Positions 8,302 to 16,633 of a stretch of DNA of 64,000 bases are shown in pieces. The stretch comes from CAYMZZ01 sp046297935 (GTDB taxonomy: Bacteria; Bacteroidota; Bacteroidia; Chitinophagales; Chitinophagaceae), in NCBI GenBank assembly GCA_046297935.1, contig JBKBHA010000001.1, positions 372,001 to 436,000 of the forward strand. The letters are read 5' to 3'. The notes beneath the pieces were generated by a model. It saw only the letters and a program-made list of their open reading frames with translations. It was not told the DNA's origin and did not search any database. The translations under genes were made by a program, and so were the position numbers. Position 1 is the first letter of the stretch, and each line of letters starts with the position of its first letter.

Positions 8302-10152
8302 ATGATGAAGAAAGTGATAAATAGCGTGCTGCTGCTATTGCTTATGCTGAATAGTATTGCGCAAAGCAAATTGCACACCGAGGTTTTGGTGGTAGGAGCT
8401 GGTGCCAGTGGAATTGCAGCAGGTTTGCAAAGTGCCCGTTTGGGTGTTAAAACAATGGTTGCGCAGGAAGGCCCATGGCTGGGGGGCATGATCACGGCAG
8501 CCGGTGTATCGGCCTTCGACGGCAACCATAATATGCCTTCTGGCATCTGGGCCGAGTTCAGGGACCAACTTTACAAAGTGTATGGCGGTCCGGGTAAAGT
8601 GGCTACGGGTTGGGTTAGCAATACACTCTTTGAGCCGCATGTTGGAGATAGCATCTTCAAATCAATGGCTTCCCGGGAACCATTTCTGAAAATCAATTAT
8701 GGTCTTCGTTTCCGCAAAGCTCTCTGCAAGGGTAAACAAATTACAGGAGCTGAATTCGTGGATGTTAATACGGGCAAAAGTGTTAGCATATACGCCCGGC
8801 AGGTAATCGATGCCACTGAGTTGGGCGACGTAATGGCCACTGCGGGTATTCCCTACGACATTGGTATGGAAGCGTCAGCCTCAACCGGAGAAAAAGTAAA
8901 TGTGCCGGAAACCAACGACATCATTCAGGACCTGACCTATGTAGCTATTGTGAAAGATTATGGTAAAGATGCCGACTGTACCCTGGTGAAGCCCGCCAAC
9001 TACGATCCGATGGAATTTGACTGCTGCTGCAACGAATTTTGCAGCAATCCTGAAAAACTCAGCAGCAATGTAACGGCGCAAAAGATGCTGGAGTACGGCA
9101 AATTGCCCAATGGTAAATACATGCTCAACTGGCCGGCAAAAGGCAACGATATCTACCTCAATATTATCGAAATGAGTCCGGAGCAACGGGATGAGGAGCT
9201 GAAGAAAGCAAAAGCCAAGACGATGCGGTTTCTCTACTTTCTGCAAACGCAGTTAGGTTTTAAGCAGCTTGATCTTGCCGACGATGAATTTCCGACGGTT
9301 GACCGTTTGCCGTTGATTCCATATCACCGGGAGAGCCGAAGATTACAGGGTCTTGTTCGTTTCAATATGTTACATATCGCCGAACCCTACAGTTCAGACT
9401 TGTACCGTACGGGGGTAGCCGTAGGTGACTATCCAATCGACCATCACCATCGCGAAAATCCCAGGGCACCACAGCACCTGAGCTTTTACCCTATTCCTTC
9501 CTTCAATTTGCCCCTGGGGGTATTGATCCCCCGCCAGCATAAAGGGATCGTGATTGCAGAAAAGAGCAGCAGTGTAAGTAATGTTGTAAACGGCACTACC
9601 CGCCTCCAGCCCATTGTGGTCCTCACAGGTCAGGCAGCTGGCATGCTGGCTGCCCTTGCAGTAAAAATGAAGAAGCAACCGGCCCAGGTTCCAGTGCGCG
9701 AAGTACAGATCCAACTCCTGAAGGCCGGCGCCTACCTGATGCCTTATTTCGACGTGAAGCCGACGCATCCTCACTTTGTTTCGATTCAAAAGATAGGCGC
9801 TACCGGCATTTTGCGGGGCACGGGTGAACCTTATCAGTGGGCTAACCGGACCTGGTTTTATCCCGATTCCACCGTAAACGGGCCTCAACTGCGTACTCAT
9901 TTGCAACCCTATTTGAAATATAAAAGTGAACTGAGCGAACAACTCACTATAGGCGAAGCGATCGCTATCGTACAAGAAACCAGCAATGGAAGTGAATCGC
10001 GGCTTGCGATCGATGAGCAGAATTGGACAGCATTGGGCCTGATTGATTTTAACCGCAACAGAAAAATTACCAGGGCCGAAATGGCGGTATTACTGGATAA
10101 GAAATTGGCGCTATTTGAAAAACCAATAGACCATGGTGGTCGACTCAAGTAA
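8302..10152 (+). CDS. Exported FAD-dependent oxidoreductase (FAD_oxidored family)
   Basis: A 616-residue protein with a signal peptide (MMKKVINSVLLLLLMLNSIAQS), then a Rossmann FAD-binding motif VLVVGAGASGIAAGLQSARLG and the WLGGMITAAGVS segment typical of PF12831 proteins. A cysteine cluster (DCCCNEFCSN) lies near residue 247. A second family block, GTTRLQPIVVLTGQAAGMLAAL, lies near residue 433. The C-terminus (about 500-616) is a separate domain ending in an EF-hand-like stretch (DFNRNRKITRAEMAVLL). These proteins are frequent in Bacteroidota polysaccharide-utilisation loci, where their sugar-oxidising role is inferred but not settled. It sits between the epimerase and susC, 29 bases before the latter, in one transcript. 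Confidence 0.8.
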   Translation: MMKKVINSVLLLLLMLNSIAQSKLHTEVLVVGAGASGIAAGLQSARLGVKTMVAQEGPWLGGMITAAGVSAFDGNHNMPSGIWAEFRDQLYKVYGGPGKVATGWVSNTLFEPHVGDSIFKSMASREPFLKINYGLRFRKALCKGKQITGAEFVDVNTGKSVSIYARQVIDATELGDVMATAGIPYDIGMEASASTGEKVNVPETNDIIQDLTYVAIVKDYGKDADCTLVKPANYDPMEFDCCCNEFCSNPEKLSSNVTAQKMLEYGKLPNGKYMLNWPAKGNDIYLNIIEMSPEQRDEELKKAKAKTMRFLYFLQTQLGFKQLDLADDEFPTVDRLPLIPYHRESRRLQGLVRFNMLHIAEPYSSDLYRTGVAVGDYPIDHHHRENPRAPQHLSFYPIPSFNLPLGVLIPRQHKGIVIAEKSSSVSNVVNGTTRLQPIVVLTGQAAGMLAALAVKMKKQPAQVPVREVQIQLLKAGAYLMPYFDVKPTHPHFVSIQKIGATGILRGTGEPYQWANRTWFYPDSTVNGPQLRTHLQPYLKYKSELSEQLTIGEAIAIVQETSNGSESRLAIDEQNWTALGLIDFNRNRKITRAEMAVLLDKKLALFEKPIDHGGRLK

Positions 10153-10181
10153 GAACTATTACTAATTATAAAACGAAAACA

Positions 10182-13100
10182 ATGAAACGACTATTGCTTA
10201 TGATGCTGCTGTTGATGTCGGGCACAGTATTGCTCGCGCAGCAGGAAAAAGTTTCCGGGCGGGTCACCGATCCCAGTGGAAAGGGAGTGGAGGGGGTGTC
10301 CGTAACGATTAAAGGAACTAAAACCGGCACCACTACGAATGCGGCCGGTGAGTTTTCGATCAATGCAGCTAACGGCGCTACTTTAGTTTTCACCTCCATA
10401 GGTTTTGTTTCGCAGGATGTGGTAGTTGGCGGCAACAATTTGAGCGTAAACCTTCAACCGATTGCCGGCGACCTGGGCGAAGTGGTCGTAGTGGGTTATG
10501 GCACACAGAAGAAGGCCAGCCTTACAGGATCGGTAGTGGCCCTCAACAACTCAGAAATTACCCGGCGCCAGGTTTCCAGTTCGAGCCAGGTATTACAGGG
10601 CCTCGCTCCGGGCGTAACGGTACAGCAACAGAGCGGCCGTCCGGGCGCAGATGGTGCGTCGATCCGCATACGTGGTGAGAGTTCTATCCTTGGTAATAGT
10701 AACCCACTGGTAGTAATTGATGGTATGGCACTCGATTTCGCGGCCTTCAACCAGATAGACCCGAATGCGATAGAGAGCATCACCATTTTGAAGGATGCTG
10801 CTTCTACGGCTATCTATGGTAACAGGGCGAGTGGCGGCGTGATTGTGGTTAAAACCAAGCGCCCTTCTCAAAAAGGCGTGAAAGTGAGCTACAATAATTT
10901 TATCAGCAAGCAGTCATTTACCTCATTGCCTGATCGCGTGAGCGCTATAGATCACATGCTGTTGAGTAATATTGCAGAACAAAACCGCACAGGTAATCCC
11001 AATGCCTCAGTATTCCCCGAAGCCCTGATCGAACGTTACCGGACCACTGCTCCTAATAATCTCGATGTAATTGACACTGACTGGATTGACGAAGTGCTTA
11101 CTAATTCGGGATTAATGCAGAACCACAACGTGCAATTGTCGTCGGGCGGTGAGAAATTCAACGTGTTTACTTCCTTTACTTATTTTGACCAGCAGGGCCT
11201 GATACCCAATAACCGTTTTTCTAAATACGATGTGCGTTTTAACCCTGAGTTCAAACTGAACGATAAGCTGACGCTTACAGGCATATTTGCCTTAACCAGC
11301 AATAAAACCATCAATCCTTCAACTGGCAGCCCCGAGTTTATTATTCGCCAGGCGATTGGTCTGCCAGCAATAGGCGGTGGCAAATATGGGGAAGGCATGT
11401 ATGGTACTGCTGCTCAAAGCAACAACCGCAATCCGATTGCGATGGCAGAGGCGGCTGGCACTTCAGAGACAAGAGGGAATAATTTGCTGACGCGCTTCGG
11501 ATTTAATTTTCACCCAATCCGCGGACTTGAAATTGAAGGCTACTGGGGTATGGAAAAGCGGAATCCCCATTCAAAGAGTTTTATAAAAAATGTCGATATC
11601 TATCAACCTAATCTGGCTACACAGGGATACGACAAGATTACGGTTTGGCCGGGAACTTCCAGCCTGAGTGAATCCTGGCGCGACGATATCTATAAGACCT
11701 ATCTTGGTCAGGCTTCATACAATTTTCGGTTGAACAATGTGCATTCCTTCAAAGTAATGGCGGGTGCGCAAAGCGAGTTGTTCACCAGCTATTTCTTTGG
11801 CGCCAGCCGTACTGGTTTCATCAACCCCAACCAGCCTTATCTGAACCTTGGTTCTGATTTGCGGGATAATAATGCAGGCGCTTCGGAACTGGCACTGGCA
11901 GGTTTCTTCGGCCGAATCAACTATGCCTACAACGATAAATATCTGTTGGAGCTGAATGCCCGCCGCGATGGTTCCTCCAGGTTTTCACAGGAACGAGATC
12001 GCCAATGGGGAACCTTTGGCTCTGCTTCCGCCGGATGGGTGTTTTCGAAGGAGAAATTCTTCGGCGGCCTCAGCGATTATATCAGTTTTGGTAAACTGCG
12101 TTTTTCAGTTGGTGCCAATGGTAACCAGAATATTGGTTCCAACTATGTGTTTGATGCCTTTTACGGCAATGCCAACTATAACAACCCTAACAACGGCACT
12201 AATACCTATTTTAACAGTATAACTACATTAGGTACTGCCATTCTGCAGTTTCCGAACCCCGACCTGAGCTGGGAAAAGTCGCAGCAGTGGAACGTGGGTA
12301 TCGACCTGAGTCTGTTTCGCAATTTCAGCATCACCTTCGACTACTATAATCGCACGCTCGAAGATATGATCCTGCGCCGCACGCTCCCTGCATCTGGTGG
12401 TGGATTGGATGATCCATTTGTTAATGCTGGTAGTATGGAGAACAAAGGCTGGGAGTTTTCGCTCAATTACCGTAACAAATTTGGGAAGCTTGGCGTCGAT
12501 ATCACAGGCATGATATCGGATGTGCGCAATAATGTGAAAGGATTGATTGAAGGACTTCCATTCCTGGGCGATGGAATTCGTACGATGCCCGGACAGGCGT
12601 TGAATTCCTATTTCGGGTACCAGGCGATTGGATTCTTTGCTGATTCAACCGATATCAAAAACTCACCGGTACAGTTCGGAGTGCCCTGGAGCCCCAGCCT
12701 TACGCAAGGTCCCAAGCCAGGCGATATGAAGTATGCGGACATCAGCGGACCCGATGGACGGCCAGATGGTATTGTAGACGCCAACGATCGTACTTTCCTT
12801 GGCAATGCATTCCCCCGCTACGAATACAGCATTAATGTGAACCTCACGTATGGTGGATTTGATCTCAATATTTTCGGCCAGGGTGTAGGCAAGCGCAACA
12901 ATTATTTGAGTGGCACGGGTGCCGTTCCTTTTGCGAGCGCTGATTTTGCTGCTTCTCTGCTCGAGCATCATAAGGATTACTGGAGACCCGATAACCAGGA
13001 TGCTACATTCCCTCGTCTCCTGCCTTCGGGCTTTGGTGGCAACAACTATCTGCTTTCTGATCATTGGATCCGGAGCGCAGCCTTTTTCCGCCTCAAAAAC

Positions 13101-13298
13101 CTCAACCTGGGCTATACATTCCCGCAGAGTCTGGTGAGTAAAATAAAAGTCTCCTCAGTGCGGATTTTCGTGAGCGGACAGAATCTGTTTACGATCACCA
13201 AGGCATGGGATGGCTTTGATCCGGAAATCAATAATGCCAATGCGGAGTTCTATCCGGTCATGCGCACTTATACCGCTGGTGTAAATGTTACTTTCTAA
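10182..13298 (+). CDS. SusC/RagA-type TonB-linked outer-membrane transporter
   Basis: A 1,038-residue outer-membrane receptor with signal peptide (MKRLLLMMLLLMSGTVLLAQ). It has a carboxypeptidase-regulatory-like domain (about 24-95), a TonB-box-like EVVVVGYGTQKK, and a plug domain with LQGLAPGVTV and IRIRGESSI, then the SusC signature IESITILKDAASTAIYGNRASGGVIVV. The 22-strand barrel ends in an aromatic residue (VNVTF). There is no N-terminal STN domain, so it is not of the FecA-like signalling subtype. It pairs with the SusD gene 18 bases downstream and imports the oligosaccharide that the locus is built to use. The ligand is not predictable; the neighbours suggest an amino-sugar glycan. Confidence 0.97.
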   Translation: MKRLLLMMLLLMSGTVLLAQQEKVSGRVTDPSGKGVEGVSVTIKGTKTGTTTNAAGEFSINAANGATLVFTSIGFVSQDVVVGGNNLSVNLQPIAGDLGEVVVVGYGTQKKASLTGSVVALNNSEITRRQVSSSSQVLQGLAPGVTVQQQSGRPGADGASIRIRGESSILGNSNPLVVIDGMALDFAAFNQIDPNAIESITILKDAASTAIYGNRASGGVIVVKTKRPSQKGVKVSYNNFISKQSFTSLPDRVSAIDHMLLSNIAEQNRTGNPNASVFPEALIERYRTTAPNNLDVIDTDWIDEVLTNSGLMQNHNVQLSSGGEKFNVFTSFTYFDQQGLIPNNRFSKYDVRFNPEFKLNDKLTLTGIFALTSNKTINPSTGSPEFIIRQAIGLPAIGGGKYGEGMYGTAAQSNNRNPIAMAEAAGTSETRGNNLLTRFGFNFHPIRGLEIEGYWGMEKRNPHSKSFIKNVDIYQPNLATQGYDKITVWPGTSSLSESWRDDIYKTYLGQASYNFRLNNVHSFKVMAGAQSELFTSYFFGASRTGFINPNQPYLNLGSDLRDNNAGASELALAGFFGRINYAYNDKYLLELNARRDGSSRFSQERDRQWGTFGSASAGWVFSKEKFFGGLSDYISFGKLRFSVGANGNQNIGSNYVFDAFYGNANYNNPNNGTNTYFNSITTLGTAILQFPNPDLSWEKSQQWNVGIDLSLFRNFSITFDYYNRTLEDMILRRTLPASGGGLDDPFVNAGSMENKGWEFSLNYRNKFGKLGVDITGMISDVRNNVKGLIEGLPFLGDGIRTMPGQALNSYFGYQAIGFFADSTDIKNSPVQFGVPWSPSLTQGPKPGDMKYADISGPDGRPDGIVDANDRTFLGNAFPRYEYSINVNLTYGGFDLNIFGQGVGKRNNYLSGTGAVPFASADFAASLLEHHKDYWRPDNQDATFPRLLPSGFGGNNYLLSDHWIRSAAFFRLKNLNLGYTFPQSLVSKIKVSSVRIFVSGQNLFTITKAWDGFDPEINNANAEFYPVMRTYTAGVNVTF

Positions 13299-13316
13299 CC
13301 TGAAAAAAACAAGAAT

Positions 13317-15101
13317 ATGAACAGGAAGATATATATGGTCATAGTGGCTTCGCTTACGCTGTTGCTGGTAAGCTGCCGAAAACATCTTGACAGAAAACCG
13401 CTTGATGCTGCTTCTGCTTCCACTTTTCTGGCCAACGCGGAAGAAATGGAACAGGGCTTGAACGGAGTTTATGCCGCGGCCATGTGGCAGTTTCCGAACA
13501 ATACTCCACTTCTCTTTGCAGTGGAGGCAAGCACCGACATGGCTTTGAAAAGAGGTGGTAATGCCGAAGATCTGGTGGCAATGGGCGAAGCAGGTCCTTT
13601 TCAAATCAACAACTCATTGGTAAATACCTGCTGGAGTCAAGCCTACCGACTGATTCAACGCGCGAACCAGCAATTGGCAGGCATGGAAAATGGTAAAGAC
13701 AATGTAGCAGCTGCTACTTTCGGCAGGATACGTGCCGAAGCGCTGGTACTTCGTGCCTGGGGCTACTTTCATCTCCTGTATATGTTTGGCGATGTGCCTT
13801 ACTATCGAACTGTGCCTACCGTCAACGAGCTGTTGAGTTCTTCACGCACTCCCGTTGCGACCATTGTCGCTGAACTTTATCAGGATCTTGACGAGGCAGT
13901 TGCCGCATTTGATGCGGCCAATGCTTCGGCCATTCTTGCAAATGGACGGGTGAACAAGGGGGCTGCCCTTGGATTAAAGGCGAAGCTGGCCTTGTTAATT
14001 AAAGACTATGCAACAGCGCGAGATGCGTGTAATGCGGTTATCGGCACTGGCAATTATGGCTTGAATCCTGCCTATCCCAATTTGTTTTCCTTCGCAGGAC
14101 AGGCCGCTAACGCTAACAGAGAGATATTATTCAACCAGACTTATCCCAATGACGTGTTGAATCCGCAAAACTGGCTGATGGTAATTTCGATTCCGCGCCA
14201 GGTAACCCAATCGCAAAGCAGCCATTTCCCTTCGCAGCAACTGGTGGATCAATATGAGGGTCTTGATGGAAACCGGATTGATGCTTCAGCCGTTTATGAT
14301 CCTGCCAATCCCCGCGAAAACCGCGACAGGAGAAGACAGTGGACGGTATGGATGCAGGGCGATACGATGGTACATAACGTGGGCAAATCACCTTCTGGCA
14401 ACTATATTCAACCCAAGCAACGTACCATCTTCAATATCTACAGCAATGTTAGGCGCCAGTTCAACTGGAACACTGGTGTTTTTGACAACATTACGGGTAA
14501 CAATGACTGGATTGGTGCCCAGGCTTCGGGTATTCAGTGGCAGGTAAGTGCCACGGGTAGTATTGGTGGAGTGGGATATGTTTGGCGGAAGTACCAGGAT
14601 TCCACCCAGTATTGCTGGGAAACCAAAACCGGCTATATCCTGATGCGCTATGCCGATGTACTGCTGATGTATGCCGAGGCAAAGATTGAACTGAACGAAA
14701 TTGATGCCACTGTCACCGGAGCCATCAACCAGGTACGCAATCGCGCCGGACAACCATCTGTCACTACTACCGATCAGAACGAGCTTCGTACCATTGTTCG
14801 TCGGGAAAGGGCTGTAGAGTTTGGTGGCGAGGGCCTCCGGTTGTTTGACCTCAGAAGATGGGATATTTATGGCACTGCCAATAGTGGCCCGGTAGTTGGA
14901 GCGGCACTCGATCCGGCTGCACCTCCTGCAGTTCCTTCGTTCGACGCTAGTAATATTCCGAACTATTCGTCCAGCATCAGCCAGCGAATCAGGTTCCGCA
15001 ACCAGACTAGAAACAACAGTAATCCTCGCTACAAGCTGTGGCCAATACCGCAGTTTGAGATAGATGCGAACCCCAATATTGTTCAAAATTCAGGTTGGTA
15101 G
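13317..15101 (+). CDS. SusD/RagB-type glycan-binding lipoprotein
   Basis: A 594-residue surface lipoprotein. The signal peptide ends in a lipobox (LLLVSC) and is followed by the usual SusD opening (RKHLDRKPLDAASASTFLAN). TPR-like helices carry AEALVLRAWGYFHLLYMFGDVPYY, and the C-terminal SusD block contains YADVLLMYAEAKIELNE, then INQVRNRAGQP and RRERAVEFGGEGLRLFDLRRW. It should cap the SusC barrel at the cell surface and bind the glycan before import. Co-transcription with susC is near certain. A GNRA-capped hairpin follows the stop codon and probably reduces read-through. Confidence 0.96.
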   Translation: MNRKIYMVIVASLTLLLVSCRKHLDRKPLDAASASTFLANAEEMEQGLNGVYAAAMWQFPNNTPLLFAVEASTDMALKRGGNAEDLVAMGEAGPFQINNSLVNTCWSQAYRLIQRANQQLAGMENGKDNVAAATFGRIRAEALVLRAWGYFHLLYMFGDVPYYRTVPTVNELLSSSRTPVATIVAELYQDLDEAVAAFDAANASAILANGRVNKGAALGLKAKLALLIKDYATARDACNAVIGTGNYGLNPAYPNLFSFAGQAANANREILFNQTYPNDVLNPQNWLMVISIPRQVTQSQSSHFPSQQLVDQYEGLDGNRIDASAVYDPANPRENRDRRRQWTVWMQGDTMVHNVGKSPSGNYIQPKQRTIFNIYSNVRRQFNWNTGVFDNITGNNDWIGAQASGIQWQVSATGSIGGVGYVWRKYQDSTQYCWETKTGYILMRYADVLLMYAEAKIELNEIDATVTGAINQVRNRAGQPSVTTTDQNELRTIVRRERAVEFGGEGLRLFDLRRWDIYGTANSGPVVGAALDPAAPPAVPSFDASNIPNYSSSISQRIRFRNQTRNNSNPRYKLWPIPQFEIDANPNIVQNSGW

Positions 15102-15134
15102 CAGTGATTCGTTCAGCATTCATAAGCAGTGAAC

Positions 15135-15165
15135 AGGGCGGCGGCAACGCCGCCCTTGTTATTTA
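15135..15165 (+). terminator. GNRA-capped hairpin after susD
   Basis: AGGGCGGCG (15135-15143) and CGCCGCCCT (15148-15156) make a 9-bp GC-rich stem around a GCAA tetraloop, extended by weaker A-T pairs. The tail (TGTTATTTAAAATT) is T/A-rich but not a clean T-run. Its place between susD and the NagX-like gene fits a partial terminator or an RNA-stability element that sets SusCD apart from downstream genes. Confidence 0.6.
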
Positions 15166-15177
15166 AAATTAAATTGG

Positions 15178-16587
15178 ATGGTAAAAAGAAACGAAAGCCT
15201 CGATGCCTTAAGGGGATTTGCTATTCTCACTATGATTTTGAGCGGAACCATCGCTTTTGGAGATGTATTACCTGCCTGGATGTTTCACGCACAGGTGCCG
15301 CCGCCGGAACATCGTTTCAATCCTGCAATTCCCGGCATTACCTGGGTAGACCTGGTCTTTCCCTTTTTTCTTTTCAGTATGGGAGTGGCTATACCGCTTT
15401 CGTTGAAGAAATATGTTGAAAACAGCAAGTCTTTCTGGTTGGTGCTTCAAGTCGCGGGCAAACGATTCATTCTGCTGGTATTCTTTGCGCTTTTCACCCA
15501 GCACATGAAAGCATGGGTACTGGCTGAGGTTCCCGGGGCTCCTGAGCAATGGCTTTCAATACTTGCTTTTGTGTTGCTTTTTTTTCAGTTTTTCGAATAC
15601 AAAGGGGAAAAATGGAAGCTGTTCTTCAGGCTGACCAGGATTCTGTCGTTTGCACTGGCCATTTTTTTACTGTGGAAGCTGCCCTTTCGTTCGGGCGAAG
15701 GATTTGATTTTTATAATAGCGATATCATCATACTGGTGCTGGCCAATATGGCATTATTTGGCAGCATCATATACTACCTTACTGCACGCCAGCCGCTCTG
15801 GCGGTTAGCGATACTGCCATTTGTGATGGCCATTCTTCTGGCGGCAAAAGAGCCGGCAGATGGATGGGCGAAGGATCTATTTCAATTCGATCATATTGGG
15901 GCGTTCAGATTCGACTGGCTCTATAAATTCTATTTTCTCAAGTATTTGTTTATCATCATCCCGGGTACACTGGCTGGCGAAATGTTGTTGAAGCAACAGC
16001 AGTTGACCGGTGAAACAACGCCGGATCGGACTTCCGAGAATCGGCTGGCAGGCATCGCATCACTGCTGGTACTGGTAAATTTATATGGATTATTTGCCCG
16101 GATGTTGCTGTTAAATCTCCTCATCAGTTTGTTGTTGTGTGTAGCAGCCATCTATATATTGAGGAAACAGCAATCTGCCAATTTATACAGGCAGCTTGTC
16201 CTGGCAGGCAGCTACAGTCTTTTACTCGGATTGTTTTTCGAAGCATATGAGGGTGGCATTCGTAAAGACATTTCTACTTACAGCTATTATTTTGTAACAA
16301 CCGGGCTGGCTTTTTATGCCCTGCTGCTTTTTAGCATTATGGCCAGGCGCAAAGGATTATCGGTCATTTCACATTATCTATCGCTCAATGGCAAAAATCC
16401 AATGCTCGCCTATGTAGCCGGCAACCTGTTGATATTACCAATACTGGTGCTTACACAAACTAAGATGTACTGGGATGCGATGAATCAAAACTTTGTAATG
16501 GGCCTGCTGAAAGGGCTTCTGTTCACAGGGTTGGTTTCGCTGCTAACGGTATTTTGCGTTAAGAAGGGCTGGTTCTGGAAGACTTGA
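15178..16587 (+). CDS. NagX-like membrane acyltransferase (DUF5009/HGSNAT type)
   Basis: A 469-residue multi-spanning membrane protein beginning with the family signature NESLDALRGFAILTMILSG. WVDLVFPFFLFSMGVAIPLS follows near residue 59, and there are about 10-12 predicted helices. NGKNPMLAYVAGN near the C-terminus is also typical. Relatives include the heparan-alpha-glucosaminide N-acetyltransferase family and the bacterial NagX proteins found in chitin/GlcNAc regulons, which are thought to transfer acetyl groups across the inner membrane to amino sugars. It follows susD by 76 bases on the same strand. Its presence agrees with an amino-sugar substrate for the locus. It is convergent with the GH92 gene. 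Confidence 0.8.
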   Translation: MVKRNESLDALRGFAILTMILSGTIAFGDVLPAWMFHAQVPPPEHRFNPAIPGITWVDLVFPFFLFSMGVAIPLSLKKYVENSKSFWLVLQVAGKRFILLVFFALFTQHMKAWVLAEVPGAPEQWLSILAFVLLFFQFFEYKGEKWKLFFRLTRILSFALAIFLLWKLPFRSGEGFDFYNSDIIILVLANMALFGSIIYYLTARQPLWRLAILPFVMAILLAAKEPADGWAKDLFQFDHIGAFRFDWLYKFYFLKYLFIIIPGTLAGEMLLKQQQLTGETTPDRTSENRLAGIASLLVLVNLYGLFARMLLLNLLISLLLCVAAIYILRKQQSANLYRQLVLAGSYSLLLGLFFEAYEGGIRKDISTYSYYFVTTGLAFYALLLFSIMARRKGLSVISHYLSLNGKNPMLAYVAGNLLILPILVLTQTKMYWDAMNQNFVMGLLKGLLFTGLVSLLTVFCVKKGWFWKT

Positions 16588-16633
16588 ACCAGATATGCTT
16601 TCGGTATTCACCATGAATTTGGCTGTAGCCTGA

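Noticed and set aside
9394..9975. 193-codon open frame on the minus strand inside the FAD oxidoreductase gene
   Set aside because: It is antisense to a well-supported gene and its translation has no protein-like features.
14388..15086. 232-codon open frame on the minus strand inside susD
   Set aside because: It lies wholly antisense to a clear SusD gene and has no recognisable domain or start context.
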